NCBI RefSeq assembly: GCF_017599305.1
Contig: NZ_JAGFWR010000007.1
Location: 248,001-312,000, forward strand
DNA length: 64,000 nt
Direction: 5' to 3'
From: Micromonospora antibiotica
Lineage (GTDB): Bacteria > Actinomycetota > Actinomycetes > Mycobacteriales > Micromonosporaceae
Part shown: positions 42,994 through 52,389 of the stretch, piece by piece
How the letters are laid out: every line of letters starts with the position of its first letter
Numbering within the stretch: position 1 is the stretch's first letter
Program-made: the position numbers and the translations under genes
The notes under the pieces: model-generated
Told to the model about the DNA's origin: nothing
The model's database searches: none
What the model saw: the letters and a program-made list of their open reading frames with translations, nothing else

Positions 42994-43794
42994 TCAGGGC
43001 AGGAAGGCGCGGAGGGCCTCGGCCACCTCGGTGGGGCGTTCCACCGGGACCAGGTGCGCGGCCTCGGGGACGTCGGGCAGGCGGACGGCCCGGGGAGCCT
43101 CGGCGGCGATCCGGTCGGCCAGCCGGATGATGTCCGGGATGTCGACGGCACCGGCGGTGACGAGGACCGGCAGGTCCAACTCGTCGAGGCGGCCGATGGC
43201 GGGCGGGTCGAGGTCGACGACGTCGACCGCGCTCAACGCCTGCTCGGCGGCGAGGGCCCGTCGGTCCGACTCCTCGGCGAAGGCGATGAGCGCCGGGTCG
43301 AGATCCTCCGGACGGCGGTGCGGGCCGACCACCCAGAACCGGACCTCGCCGGCCGCGCTCGCCGCCAGGTCCTCCTCGTCGACCTCACCGACCAGCCGGT
43401 CCCACAACTCCTCGGTGTCCGGCGACCACTCGTGCCCGGAGACGGCGGTGCCGAACAGCGCCAGGGCCGACACCCGCTGCGGGTACGCCAGGGCGGTGTC
43501 GATCGCCACCGCCCCGCCGAAGGAGCAGCCGACCAGGGCGGCCCGGTCGATGTCGAGCGCGTCCAGCACCGCCACCACGTCGTCGCGGTGGGCGAAGGAC
43601 TCCGGCGGCAGCGCCGAGTCCCCGTAGCCGCGCAGGTCCAGCGCGATCGTCCGGTGCCGGTCGGCGAGGGCGGCGCACACCTCGCGCCACATCCGCCGAT
43701 CGGCGATGCCCGCGTGCAGCAGGAGCACCGGCGTGCCGGTGCCGACCTCGTCGTAGCCGAGGGTGGTGCCGTTGACAGCGATCTGTTGGGTCAC
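42994..43794 (-). CDS. alpha/beta hydrolase
   Basis: 266 residues. Oxyanion segment LLLHAGIADRRMW, nucleophile elbow GCSFGGA (Ser about residue 90), Asp near LVTAGAVDIPD and His in EAAHLVPVERP. The substrate is unknown. TAACTT precedes the GTG by 7 bases. It is divergent from the XRE gene. Confidence 0.88.
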   Translation of the reverse strand: MTQQIAVNGTTLGYDEVGTGTPVLLLHAGIADRRMWREVCAALADRHRTIALDLRGYGDSALPPESFAHRDDVVAVLDALDIDRAALVGCSFGGAVAIDTALAYPQRVSALALFGTAVSGHEWSPDTEELWDRLVGEVDEEDLAASAAGEVRFWVVGPHRRPEDLDPALIAFAEESDRRALAAEQALSAVDVVDLDPPAIGRLDELDLPVLVTAGAVDIPDIIRLADRIAAEAPRAVRLPDVPEAAHLVPVERPTEVAEALRAFLP

Positions 43795-43853
43795 GCCGTG
43801 CAAGTTACGACCGGACATCCCGGGCCGCAACGTACTTTGCCTCCTGTTACCTT

Positions 43854-43890
43854 GCTAACTCTGGCTAGCGTTTTGCTTGCTGGAGCTAGC
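43854..43890. promoter_or_regulatory. candidate operator of the XRE regulator
   Basis: GCTAAC (43854), GCTAGC (43864) and GCTAGC (43885) are spaced 10 and 21 bases apart, on one DNA face, just upstream of the -10 box TACCGT (43900-43905). Confidence 0.5.
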
Positions 43891-43911
43891 AGCGCGGACT
43901 ACCGTTGGGGT

Positions 43912-44742
43912 ATGGCCGCACCCAAGGATCTACCCGACGTCGGCGGATTCATCCGTGACCTGCGGCGGAACGCCAAGATCTCGCTCCGCCAGCTCGCCGA
44001 GCAGGCCGGCGTGAGCAACCCCTACCTCAGTCAGATCGAGCGGGGCCTGCGCAAGCCCAGCGCCGAGGTGCTCCAGCAGCTCGCCAGCGCGCTGCGGGTC
44101 TCCACCCCGGCGATGTACCTGCGGGCCGGGCTGCTCGACGACAAGGAGGGTCAGGGAGTGCTCGCCGCCATCGCGATCGACCCCGACCTGACCATGGCGC
44201 AGAAACAGTCGCTCAGCCAGATATACGAGACCTTCCGGCGGGAGAACACCCGGCTGTCCGAGGCCACCGCCGACCAGCCCGCCCCGGCGGAATCCGGCAC
44301 GGACGAGCCGGCCGGCACGAACCGCCCCGGCACCGACCAGACGGTCACCGACGGGGTCGCCGGCACGGATCAACCGGTCGTCACCGATCGGACCGCCGCC
44401 GCGGTGGACCGACCGGACGCCGGCCCCGGACCGGCCGCCCCGACCTCGGCGTACGCCGTACCGACGCCGACCGGGCCGACGGAGGCGGCGGCCACGGTGA
44501 CGCCGGCCGCCACCGGACCGGTCACCCCGGAGGGCACCCCGACCGAGGCCGTCCTCGAATCGGTCGCCGTCACCGAGGCGGGCACCGCCCCCGCCCCCGC
44601 CACCGGTGGGACGCGCACCGCACCCACCACCGGTGGGGTGGGCACCGCGCCCACCGCCGGCACCCATGACGGCACGGCGGATGCCGCGCCCACGACCAGC
44701 AACGACAAGGCCGCCGGAGCGGCCGAGGAGGAGTTGTCATGA
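43912..44742 (+). CDS. XRE-family regulator with long disordered tail (Rv0474-like)
   Basis: 276 residues. Helix-turn-helix (ISLRQLAEQAGVSNPYLSQI) at residues 22-80. A helical linker extends to about 125, then 150 residues of Ala/Thr/Pro/Gly low complexity. The order XRE regulator, HbhA-like protein, DUF2516 matches mycobacterial Rv0474-Rv0476 (from memory). The start is leaderless (TACCGT, 6 bases). The stop overlaps the next start. Confidence 0.88.
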   Translation: MAAPKDLPDVGGFIRDLRRNAKISLRQLAEQAGVSNPYLSQIERGLRKPSAEVLQQLASALRVSTPAMYLRAGLLDDKEGQGVLAAIAIDPDLTMAQKQSLSQIYETFRRENTRLSEATADQPAPAESGTDEPAGTNRPGTDQTVTDGVAGTDQPVVTDRTAAAVDRPDAGPGPAAPTSAYAVPTPTGPTEAAATVTPAATGPVTPEGTPTEAVLESVAVTEAGTAPAPATGGTRTAPTTGGVGTAPTAGTHDGTADAAPTTSNDKAAGAAEEELS

Positions 44743-45521
44743 CCCAGCCGAAGACCAACCGCATTCCGGCCCCCGTCTACGCCGCCGCCGGTGCCGGGGA
44801 ACTGGCCATCCAGCAGCTGCGCAAGCTGCCGACCGTGGTGAGCGAGCTGGGCAACCGGGTCGTCGCCGACGGCACCAAGGTCGCCGCCGAGTGGGGCGGC
44901 AAGGCCGTCGTGACCGGGTTCGAGCTGCGCCAGAAGGCCACCGAGACCTTCCGTACCGCCAACCTGACCGCCACCGGCCTGCGCGAGAAGGCCACGCCCA
45001 CCGAGCTGAACCTGGACAAGCTCCGTGCCGAGCTGGACCTGGACAAACTCCGCGCCGAGCTGGACCTCGACAAGCTGCGCGGTGCCGCCACCCGCAACGC
45101 CGCCGTGGTGCTCGCCGGGGCGCAGGCGGCCCAGGAACGGGCACTGGCCGCGTACGGCGCGTTGATCGCCCGGGGTGAGCGGGTGGTCGGTGCCGGGGTG
45201 CTGGAGGCCGCCGAGACCGTCAAAGCCGACATCGAGGCGACCGACGCCACCGTCCCGGCCGGGGCGCAGGCCGGAACCGACCAGGACCGCACCCCGACCC
45301 CGGCCGCCGTGGCGCAGGCCGACACGGACCACCCGCCGACCCCGGCGGACGTGGCGCAGGTCGTCGAGGCCAAGCCGGCCGCAGCCAAGGTCACCCGGCC
45401 CCGGGCCACCAAGGCCGCGACCAAGCCGGCCGCGACCAAGGCCGCCGCCAAGCCCGTCGCCACCGACCCGACGGCGAAGCAGCCGAAGACCACGAAGCGG
45501 ACCCGCCCGGCCGCCGAGTGA
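44739..45521 (+). CDS. HbhA-like helical protein with Lys/Ala/Pro tail
   Basis: 260 residues. The N-terminal helical part (PAPVYAAAGAGELAIQQL) has a decapeptide repeat LDLDKLRAEL (x2-3, residues 88-110). The C-terminus has KAATKPAATKAAAKP-type repeats like the heparin-binding tail of mycobacterial HbhA. There is no signal peptide. HbhA binds polyanions and has been linked to lipid inclusions and adhesion. Here the tail probably binds nucleic acid or an envelope polymer (inference). Confidence 0.8.
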   Translation: MTQPKTNRIPAPVYAAAGAGELAIQQLRKLPTVVSELGNRVVADGTKVAAEWGGKAVVTGFELRQKATETFRTANLTATGLREKATPTELNLDKLRAELDLDKLRAELDLDKLRGAATRNAAVVLAGAQAAQERALAAYGALIARGERVVGAGVLEAAETVKADIEATDATVPAGAQAGTDQDRTPTPAAVAQADTDHPPTPADVAQVVEAKPAAAKVTRPRATKAATKPAATKAAAKPVATDPTAKQPKTTKRTRPAAE

Positions 45522-45591
45522 CCGTCGCCGACACCGGCCCCGGGGGCGTCCTGACGGACGTTTCCGGGGCCGTCGGCATATGCTGGCCGGC

Positions 45592-45906
45592 ATGGCCATC
45601 GCCGCGCCGATCTTCGTGTTCCACCTCGTCTACGTGATCGATCTGATCCTGCTCGTGTTCGCCCTGGCTGTGCAGGGCATCTCGCTGGTGCACGCGTTCA
45701 CCCAGCGCTCGGACGCCTTCCCGGCCATCGGCACCCTCCCCAAGGGCGGCTGGATCGCCATCCTGGCCGTCTGCATGCTGCTCACCCTGCTCGGTTTCGG
45801 CGCGCTGAGCATCTTCGGGCTGATCGGCATCGCCGCCGGCCTGATCTACCTGCTGGACGTCCGGGTCGGGCTGCGTGACCTGCACGACGGCAAAGGGTTC
45901 TGGTGA
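45592..45906 (+). CDS. DUF2516 membrane protein (Rv0476-like)
   Basis: 104 residues with three hydrophobic segments. It follows the HbhA-like gene as in mycobacteria. TATGCT (45579-45584) precedes the ATG by 7 bases, so it also has its own leaderless promoter. The stop overlaps the hydrolase start. Confidence 0.87.
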   Translation: MAIAAPIFVFHLVYVIDLILLVFALAVQGISLVHAFTQRSDAFPAIGTLPKGGWIAILAVCMLLTLLGFGALSIFGLIGIAAGLIYLLDVRVGLRDLHDGKGFW

Positions 45907-46790
45907 GGGGTTTCCGCTGGCCGCCACCGCCGGACGGCGGACCCCGCACCTGGGGGCCCGGGCCCGGCGCACCGCGTACCGGGCGACCCGCCTTGCCGGA
46001 ACCGGAGACCGAGCTGGTCGCCACCCCGCACGACGTACAGCTGGAACGGCTGGTCACCGGCGTCGGTGACCCGGTCACCGTGTTCGCCCACGGATTCGGC
46101 AACGGTATCGCCACCACCCGCCCGTTCGGCAGCGCCGTCACCGGCCGACGGGTCTTCTTCCAGTTCCGGGGGCACGGCCGCTCCGACGCCCCGCCCGGCC
46201 CGTGGAGCTACCTCGACCTGGCCCGCGACCTGCGGGCGGTGGCGGACCTCAGCGGCGCCACCCGGGCGTTCGGCGCCAGCCTCGGCGCGGGCGCGTTGTG
46301 CCGGCTGCTCGTCGAGAGCCCGGACCGGTTCGAGAAACTGGTCTTCCTGCTGCCCGCCGTCCTCGACCGGCCGCGTGGCCCGGTCGCCCGGCAACGACTG
46401 GCCGACCTGCTCGACGCGGTCGCCGGGGGCGACGCCTCGGCCGTGGCGGACGTGGTCGCCCTGGAACTGCCGCCGTCGGTCCGCAACACCCCGGCCGGGT
46501 GGGCCTACCTGCGTCAGCGACTCGACCAGCTGCTGCGGGACGGGCTCGCCGCCGGTCTGTCCGACCTGCCGGAGCAGTCCCCGCTGGCCGACCTCGCCGC
46601 CCTGGCCGGGGTGACCGTACCGGCCCTGGTGATCGGCTGCGTCGGCGACGACCTGCACCCGACCCACATCGCCGCCGAGCTGGCCGACGCGTTGCCGCAG
46701 GCGACACTGCACGTCTACGACCGTCCCGGGTTCGCCTGGACCGACCGCGCCGACCTGCGGGACCGGATCTCCACCTTCCTCAACGACTAG
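45903..46790 (+). CDS. alpha/beta hydrolase
   Basis: 295 residues with a 35-residue Pro-rich N-terminus. FAHGFGN oxyanion segment, GASLGAG nucleophile elbow (Ser about 124), and a late Asp in CVGDDLHP. The expected catalytic His is not at its usual place: the C-terminal stretch reads DRPGFAWTDRADL, so His in DDLHPTH or another residue may serve. GTG overlapping the DUF2516 stop. Confidence 0.82.
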   Translation: MRGFRWPPPPDGGPRTWGPGPGAPRTGRPALPEPETELVATPHDVQLERLVTGVGDPVTVFAHGFGNGIATTRPFGSAVTGRRVFFQFRGHGRSDAPPGPWSYLDLARDLRAVADLSGATRAFGASLGAGALCRLLVESPDRFEKLVFLLPAVLDRPRGPVARQRLADLLDAVAGGDASAVADVVALELPPSVRNTPAGWAYLRQRLDQLLRDGLAAGLSDLPEQSPLADLAALAGVTVPALVIGCVGDDLHPTHIAAELADALPQATLHVYDRPGFAWTDRADLRDRISTFLND

Positions 46791-47092
46791 CCCCGGGCCG
46801 GGCCCGGGACGCGTCCTCTCCGCCCGTGGCCTCCGCCCGGTCGGGATCCGGCGGTCCACCGGGTCCGAGCTGGCAGTCCGGTGTGGACGGATGTCCCCGG
46901 TGCCGGCCCCGGCAAGCTCGTTCCAGGCGTTCGCCCGCCTCCGGCCCGCCCGCCTCCGGCCCGCCCTCGACCCGCCCGGCCGCCTGTGCGGCCCCGCCTG
47001 CCGCCGTTGCCGCCCGTGTGCCCGGACCGGCAGGCCCCCGATCGCCCCGCCACCACTCCGCTACTCCGCTCGTGTTGACGTCAAATCACTTA
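46791..47092. other. GC-rich spacer
   Basis: About 300 bases with small direct repeats (CCCGCCTCCGGCC at 46936 and 46950) and no convincing gene. TTGACG at 47075-47080 is a plausible -35 for the next gene. Confidence 0.5.
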
Positions 47093-47109
47093 AGTTATAG
47101 CCTATAACT
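47093..47109 (+). promoter_or_regulatory. 17-bp AT-rich palindromic operator
   Basis: AGTTATAG-C-CTATAACT is a perfect palindrome overlapping the likely -10 region of the SnoaL-like gene, in a GC-rich setting. It looks like a repressor site of the MarR/PadR/TetR kind; no such regulator gene is adjacent. Confidence 0.7.
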
Positions 47110-47143
47110 AAAGCGAGCTGATCTCATTCATGGAGGAGTCATC

Positions 47144-47701
47144 ATGAACCGCAGGTCCACCGTCACCCTCACCGCGCTCCTGATCGCCGGTGGCGTGCTG
47201 ACCGGCAGCAGCGTTCCCGCGCTGGCCGGCGGCACCGCCACCACCCACCCGCGGCCCGACAGGCCCGACGACACCCGCCGGACGCAGCAGCAGGTGACCC
47301 GCGACTGGGTCCAACTCTGGAACGGCGACTACGCGCTGGCCGAGCACCTCATCGCGCCGGACGTCCGGGTCCGGGCCGCGCTGCTCGACGGCGGCGACGG
47401 CAGCGCCGTGCACGGCCCGGCCGGCATGGTCGACCTGATCGGCCAGATCCGGGGAGCCTTCCCCGACCTGCGCTTCACCGTCGAGGTCGGCCCGATCATC
47501 GACGGCAGCCACGTGGTCGTGCGGTGGGTCGCCGACGGCACGTACGGCGGAGGATTCCCCGGGGCGACAGCCGCGCCCGGCACCACGGTCCGCTTCACGG
47601 GCACCGACACGCTGCGGACGAGGCACGGCCTGATCACCGATTACTGGCTCAACGCCGACACCCTGCTGCTCACCACCCAGCTCGGGGTGGAATCAGTCTG
47701 A
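47144..47701 (+). CDS. secreted SnoaL-like protein
   Basis: 185 residues. Signal peptide of about 30 residues (LTALLIAGGVLTGSSVPALAG) and a SnoaL/ester-cyclase-like fold (RDWVQLWNGDYALAEHLIAPDVRVR, RWVADGTYGG). Polyketide cyclases and many orphan proteins share the fold. Export is unusual for the family. GGAGGAG precedes the ATG. Confidence 0.8.
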   Translation: MNRRSTVTLTALLIAGGVLTGSSVPALAGGTATTHPRPDRPDDTRRTQQQVTRDWVQLWNGDYALAEHLIAPDVRVRAALLDGGDGSAVHGPAGMVDLIGQIRGAFPDLRFTVEVGPIIDGSHVVVRWVADGTYGGGFPGATAAPGTTVRFTGTDTLRTRHGLITDYWLNADTLLLTTQLGVESV

Positions 47702-47749
47702 TCGCCTCGTCGCGGGCCCGGTACGGACCCCGGCAACGGCTGCCGTGGG

Positions 47750-48427
47750 TCAGTCCGGCGGCGGCAGGTGGGCGGCGCGGACGGCACGCAGCCAGCGTTC
47801 CACCGTCGCCTCGTCGGGCCGGTCGGGCAGCGGGGTGCGGAGCCGGTCGAAGTCCCGTTCCGCCTCGGCGACCAGCGCTTCCGCCTCGGCGAGCGCGCCG
47901 CCCGCGACCCGCTCACCGAACTCCCGGAACCACGCCGGGTCGGCCAGCCGGATCTCCAGCACGCCGGTGGCGTAGAGGGTCCGCCCCTGGTGCAGCAGCC
48001 GGGCCAGGTGCCGGGCGTGCTTGGCCGAGCGCCGCCGGCCGCCCACCGTCGAGTCTCGGGTGGTCAGCTTGCGGAACTGCTGGCTCGCGTAGCCGAGGTA
48101 GGCGTCGCGGACACGCGGTGCGCTGAGGAACGCCGACCGGATGGCGATCAGGCGGTCACCGAGGTCCGTGCGGGTCTCGTAACAGTCCTCGGGCAGCCAG
48201 ATCAGCTCGGTGGCCGTCGGATTGCCGCTCAGCGCCAGTCGGGCGTACTTGCCGGCCTCGTGCAGGGTGACGTCCGGGTCGGTGGTGACCACCGACTCCC
48301 GGGGTGGCCGCAGGCCGTGGAAGGCCACCGTCGGGGCGGCGAAGACACCGATCCGGTCGACGTCGGAGCCGGGGCCGGCCAGCCCGTAGGCGACCGAGCC
48401 GACGATCCCGGAGAGCAGCAGGTGCAT
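47750..48427 (-). CDS. RlaP-type nucleotidyltransferase
   Basis: 225 residues. The N-terminal GIVGSVAYGLAGPGSDVDRIG carries the GS...DxD motif of the DNA polymerase beta superfamily. A helical C-terminal domain follows with a conserved Lys/His patch (RRRSAKHARHLARLL). Relatives of this group are linked to RNA repair; the target is unknown. Confidence 0.8.
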   Translation of the reverse strand: MHLLLSGIVGSVAYGLAGPGSDVDRIGVFAAPTVAFHGLRPPRESVVTTDPDVTLHEAGKYARLALSGNPTATELIWLPEDCYETRTDLGDRLIAIRSAFLSAPRVRDAYLGYASQQFRKLTTRDSTVGGRRRSAKHARHLARLLHQGRTLYATGVLEIRLADPAWFREFGERVAGGALAEAEALVAEAERDFDRLRTPLPDRPDEATVERWLRAVRAAHLPPPD

Positions 48428-48503
48428 GTCGGGAGCATGCCGGACCGAACTGCTCCGCGAAACCGGACTTCGGTTGTCAGGTATCACTGCCACCCTCGAC
48501 GGT

Positions 48504-49421
48504 ATGACGACGACACCGTTGGAAGGAAAGGTCGCGCTGGTGGCCGGCGCGACCAGGGGCGCGGGCCGGCAGATCGCGGTCCAGCTCGGCGCGGCCGGGG
48601 CGACGGTCTACGCCACCGGCCGCAGCAGCCGGGCCGGCCGCTCCGAGCTGGACCGCGCCGAGACCATCGAGGAGACCGCCGAGCTGGTCACCGCCGCCGG
48701 AGGCACCGGCATCGCGGTCCGGGTCGACCACCTGGTGCCCGAGCAGGTACGCGACCTGGTGGCCCGGATCGACACCGAACAGGGCCGGCTCGACGTGCTG
48801 GTCAACGACGTGTGGGGGGCCGACCCGCTGATCACCTGGGAGAAGCCGGTCTGGGAGCAGCCGCTGGACGCCGGGTTCCGCACCCTGCGGCTGGCGGTGG
48901 ACACCCACATCGTCACCAGCCACTTCGCGCTGCCGCTGCTGATCCGCCGCCCCGGCGGGCTGGTCGTCGAGATCGGCGACGGCACCCGGGCGTACAACGA
49001 CACGCACTACCGGCTGTCCGTCTTCTACGACCTGGCGAAGGTGTCGGTGACCCGGCTCGCGTACAGCTGGGGGCACGAGCTGGCGCCGCACGGGTGCACC
49101 GCCGTGGCACTCACCCCCGGCTGGATCCGCTCCGAGGCGATGCTGGAGCACTTCGGGGTGACCGAGCAGACCTGGCGCGACGGCGCGGCGACGGACCCGC
49201 ACTTCCTCATCTCGGAAACCCCGGCCTTCGTCGGGCGGGCGGTCGCCGCACTGGCCGCCGACGAGGACCGGGCCCGCTGGAACCAGGCGTCCGTCTCGGC
49301 CGGCGAACTGGCCCGGGTGTACGGCTTCACCGACCTCGACGGCAGCCGGCCGGACGCCTTCCGCTACCTCACCGAGGTGGTCGAGACGGACCGGCCCGCC
49401 GACGTCACCGGCTACCGCTGA
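48504..49421 (+). CDS. short-chain dehydrogenase/reductase
   Basis: 305 residues. Cofactor motif AGATRGAG at about residues 14-21 and YDLAK for the YxxxK catalytic pair at about 174-178. The usual NNAG is replaced by VNDVWG. It resembles the larger SDRs of unknown substrate. It is divergent from the nucleotidyltransferase, 76 bases apart. Confidence 0.87.
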   Translation: MTTTPLEGKVALVAGATRGAGRQIAVQLGAAGATVYATGRSSRAGRSELDRAETIEETAELVTAAGGTGIAVRVDHLVPEQVRDLVARIDTEQGRLDVLVNDVWGADPLITWEKPVWEQPLDAGFRTLRLAVDTHIVTSHFALPLLIRRPGGLVVEIGDGTRAYNDTHYRLSVFYDLAKVSVTRLAYSWGHELAPHGCTAVALTPGWIRSEAMLEHFGVTEQTWRDGAATDPHFLISETPAFVGRAVAALAADEDRARWNQASVSAGELARVYGFTDLDGSRPDAFRYLTEVVETDRPADVTGYR

Positions 49422-49443
49422 CGGCTCGTCGGCCCGGTCGCCG

Positions 49444-50436
49444 TCAGCGGGTCGGGTGGTCCGGGCCGACGCCGTAGCGGGCGGCTGAGCGGGCCGCCGC
49501 GTCGGCGAGCAGGGCACGCAGCTGCGGTGGGTCGAGCACCTCCACCTCGGGGCCGAGGCCGAGCAGTTGCGGGTACGCCACCTCGACGGACTCGACGGGC
49601 AGCTCGGTCACCACCCAACCCTGCCCGTCGGGTGTGCCGGCGGCGGCCAACGCCTCGTCGTACGCGAAGGGGGTGTCGGCGAGGAAGCGGAGCTGGCGCA
49701 GACCGGCGGGGCTGAGCCGCACGGTGACCCGGGCGGCGAGCATGTCCCGCAGGAACGCCTCGGCCTGCTCCCGCCAGTAGCCGCCCAGGTCGAAGCCGTC
49801 GTCCCGGGTGAAGGTCGCGGGGTCGGCGACGACGTCGAGCACCCGGTCCACCCGGTAGGTGCGCATCGTGTCGTCGACCCGGCCCACGAGATACCAGGTG
49901 CCGCTCTTGAGCACCAGCCCGTACGCCTCGACCCGGCGGGTCACCTCCCGGTCGCCGCGCCGGTACCGCAGGGCGACCACCCCGTCCCGCCACACCGCCC
50001 GGGCGAGCTCGGTCAGCCAGCGGGGCGGGGTGGACTCGCGGAACCAGCCCGGGACGTCCAGGTGGAACCGCTGGCCGGTACGGGCCGGGGCGTCACGCAG
50101 GCCCGGTGGCAACGCGGCGAGCATCTTCAGCTCGGCGGACGCCACCGCGTCGGCCAATCCCAGGTCACCGGCGGGGCCGGGCAGTCCGGTGAGGAAGAGC
50201 GCCTCCGCCTCGTCCCGCGTCAACCCGGTCAGCCGGGTCCGGTAGCCGCCGAGCAGCCGGTAACCCCCGGCCCGCCCCCGGTCGGCATGGACCGGCACCC
50301 CGGCGGCGGAGAGCGCCACCACGTCCCGGTAGACGGTCCGCTCGGAAACCTCCAGCTCACGGGCGAGTTCGGCGGCGGTCATCGTCTCGCGGGACTGCAA
50401 CAGCAGCACCAGGGAGATCAACCGGGCGGCGCGCAC
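49444..50436 (-). CDS. HTH/WYL-domain regulator
   Basis: 330 residues. DeoR-like HTH (RETMTAAELARELEVSERTV) at the N-terminus, a WYL domain (GLVLKSGTWYLVGRVDD) from about 145 to 225 and a C-terminal WCX-type region. WYL proteins often sense nucleic acid or a small ligand. The GTG at 50436 starts the conserved VRAARLISL. Confidence 0.88.
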   Translation of the reverse strand: MRAARLISLVLLLQSRETMTAAELARELEVSERTVYRDVVALSAAGVPVHADRGRAGGYRLLGGYRTRLTGLTRDEAEALFLTGLPGPAGDLGLADAVASAELKMLAALPPGLRDAPARTGQRFHLDVPGWFRESTPPRWLTELARAVWRDGVVALRYRRGDREVTRRVEAYGLVLKSGTWYLVGRVDDTMRTYRVDRVLDVVADPATFTRDDGFDLGGYWREQAEAFLRDMLAARVTVRLSPAGLRQLRFLADTPFAYDEALAAAGTPDGQGWVVTELPVESVEVAYPQLLGLGPEVEVLDPPQLRALLADAAARSAARYGVGPDHPTR

Positions 50437-50520
50437 CCCCGTATCCTGCCGGCCCGACCCGTCGGGCGGTGCCGTCGGGTACCCGGTGGCGGTGGCCCCC
50501 GGCCAGTAGGCTCTGCGGTC

Positions 50521-51339
50521 GTGAACGGACCCCGTACCCTCGCCGCGCCGGTCACCGGTGCCACCCGCCGCTTCTTCGGCGGCGTGGGCCTGCTCGTGCG
50601 TGGCCTCGGCCTGTATGTCCGCAGCCCGGGGCTGATGTTGCTCGGCGTGGTGCCGGCGTTGTTGTCCGCCGCGCTCTTCGTCACCGCGTTCGCCACCCTG
50701 GTCTACTTCGTGGACGAGTTGGCGGCGTGGGTGACCCCGTTCGCCGACGACTGGTCGGACACCCCGCGCAGCCTGGTCCGGGTGATCGCCGGGTTGGCCT
50801 TCCTCGGGTTGGGTGGGCTGCTCACCGTGGTCGGCTTCACCGCGGTCACCCTGGTCATCGGGGACCCGTTCTACGAGAAGATCTCCGAGCGGGTGGAGGA
50901 CCGCCTCGGCGGCACCCCGGGCGCGGTGGAGGTGCCGTTCGGGGCGTCGTTGCGGCGCAGCATCGTCGACTCGCTGCGGCTGGTCGGGCTCTCGGTGCTG
51001 TTCGGCATTCCGCTCTTCGCGGCCGGTTTCATCCCGGTGGTCGGGCAGACCGTGGTGCCGGTGGTCGGCGCGGCGGTGGGCGGCTGGCTGCTCGCCGTGG
51101 AGCTGGTCGGTGCGCCGTTCTCCCGGCGCGGGCTGCGGCTGCCGGACCGGCGGGCCCGGCTGAAGGCGGACCGGGCCACCTCGCTCGGTTTCGGTGTGGC
51201 GGTCTTCCTGTGCTTCCTGATCCCGCTGGGTGCGGTGCTGGTGATGCCGGCCGCCGTCGCCGGGGCCGCGCTGCTCGCCCGCCGCTCGCTGGGCCAGCAC
51301 ATCGAGGAGAGCCGAGCCGGCGGCCGGCCGACGGCGTGA
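50521..51339 (+). CDS. EI24/CysZ-like membrane protein
   Basis: 272 residues with four to five long hydrophobic segments and GDPFYEKISERVEDRL after the second, as in the EI24 domain family that includes the sulfate transporter CysZ. The substrate is unproven. TAGGCT (50507-50512) is 8 bases before the GTG. Confidence 0.85.
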   Translation: MNGPRTLAAPVTGATRRFFGGVGLLVRGLGLYVRSPGLMLLGVVPALLSAALFVTAFATLVYFVDELAAWVTPFADDWSDTPRSLVRVIAGLAFLGLGGLLTVVGFTAVTLVIGDPFYEKISERVEDRLGGTPGAVEVPFGASLRRSIVDSLRLVGLSVLFGIPLFAAGFIPVVGQTVVPVVGAAVGGWLLAVELVGAPFSRRGLRLPDRRARLKADRATSLGFGVAVFLCFLIPLGAVLVMPAAVAGAALLARRSLGQHIEESRAGGRPTA

Positions 51340-51375
51340 CCGTGGTGGGCGGCCCGCCGGTCGTGGTCGGGCCGC

Positions 51376-52389
51376 TCAGCGCAGGTCGCGCAGGCAGGAC
51401 CAGGCGGAGGCCACCGGCCGGTAGCCGAGGCGGGTGTTGACCGCCAGTATCGGCGCGTTGGCCTCATCGTTGGAGGTGTAGGCGGTACGCACTCCGTTGC
51501 CGGCGGCCCGGTGCAGCGCGGCCTGCTTGGTCAGTCGGGCCAGCCCCCGCCCCCGGTACTCCGGCCGGGTCGCGGTGAAGTCCGACCACATCCGGTCGCC
51601 GTCCCGCTTGACCAGGCTGAGCGCGACCAGCGTGCCGTCGACCTCGGCGACCGTGCCGGCGTCCCGGTCCAGCCCCGGGTTGTCCCAGCACTCCGACCGC
51701 CATAGCGAGTAGCTGGTCGCGTCCACCGGCACGTCACCCGGCTCGCCCGTCGCGGCGGCGGCGTCGAGGAGGTAGATCTGGTACGGGTCGCGACCGGTGA
51801 GCGGGAGCAGCCGTACCCCGGTGGGCGGCTCGGGCATCGGTGGGGCCGGGTGCAGGTCGAGTGCCGAGTAGCGCAGCTCCCGGCTGGGGGTGAACCCGTG
51901 CCGGCGGGCGTACGACAGCGAGTCGGTCTGCACCCAGGTCCGCACCCGGCGGACCCGCAGCGATGCCAGGTGGGCCAGCGCGGCGGTGAGCAGTGCGGTG
52001 CCGGCACCCCGGCCCCGGTACTCCGGATGCACGTGCAGGGTGGAGACGTCCCCGAAGTCCGGCACGGAGGTGTGCGCGTTCCGGTACGCCGAGGCCCAGC
52101 CGACGAGCTGATCGTCCGCCTCGACCACCCAGGCCGTCCAGCTCTCCTCGGGTGGTGGCTGGGCGATCATCTGCCGGGTCGACACGACGCCCCGCACCAG
52201 GTACGGATGGACCAGGGACCGCAGCGCCACCACCCCGGGCGCGTCGTCGGGCCGGGCGGTGCGGAGGTGCCACCCCACCCCCGGTTGGCCGGTGGACCGT
52301 GCGGCGTGGTCGCGGGCGGGCGGCAACTGGGGCCGGCGCTCCCGCTCGGTGCTGGTCGGCACGGGCTGCGGTGCAACGGCGTCAGGCAT
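51376..52389 (-). CDS. double-domain GNAT acetyltransferase
   Basis: 337 residues. Two GNAT folds with acetyl-CoA loops VHPEYRGRGAGTAL (about 133) and TRPEYRGRGLARLT (about 288). The first 45 residues are polar. The substrate is unknown. TACGCT lies 7 bases before the ATG. Confidence 0.85.
   Translation of the reverse strand: MPDAVAPQPVPTSTERERRPQLPPARDHAARSTGQPGVGWHLRTARPDDAPGVVALRSLVHPYLVRGVVSTRQMIAQPPPEESWTAWVVEADDQLVGWASAYRNAHTSVPDFGDVSTLHVHPEYRGRGAGTALLTAALAHLASLRVRRVRTWVQTDSLSYARRHGFTPSRELRYSALDLHPAPPMPEPPTGVRLLPLTGRDPYQIYLLDAAAATGEPGDVPVDATSYSLWRSECWDNPGLDRDAGTVAEVDGTLVALSLVKRDGDRMWSDFTATRPEYRGRGLARLTKQAALHRAAGNGVRTAYTSNDEANAPILAVNTRLGYRPVASAWSCLRDLR

Noticed and set aside
46066..47107. 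Plus-strand frames overlapping the hydrolase and spacer
   Set aside because: Alternative-frame shadows of the hydrolase extended into GC-rich spacer.
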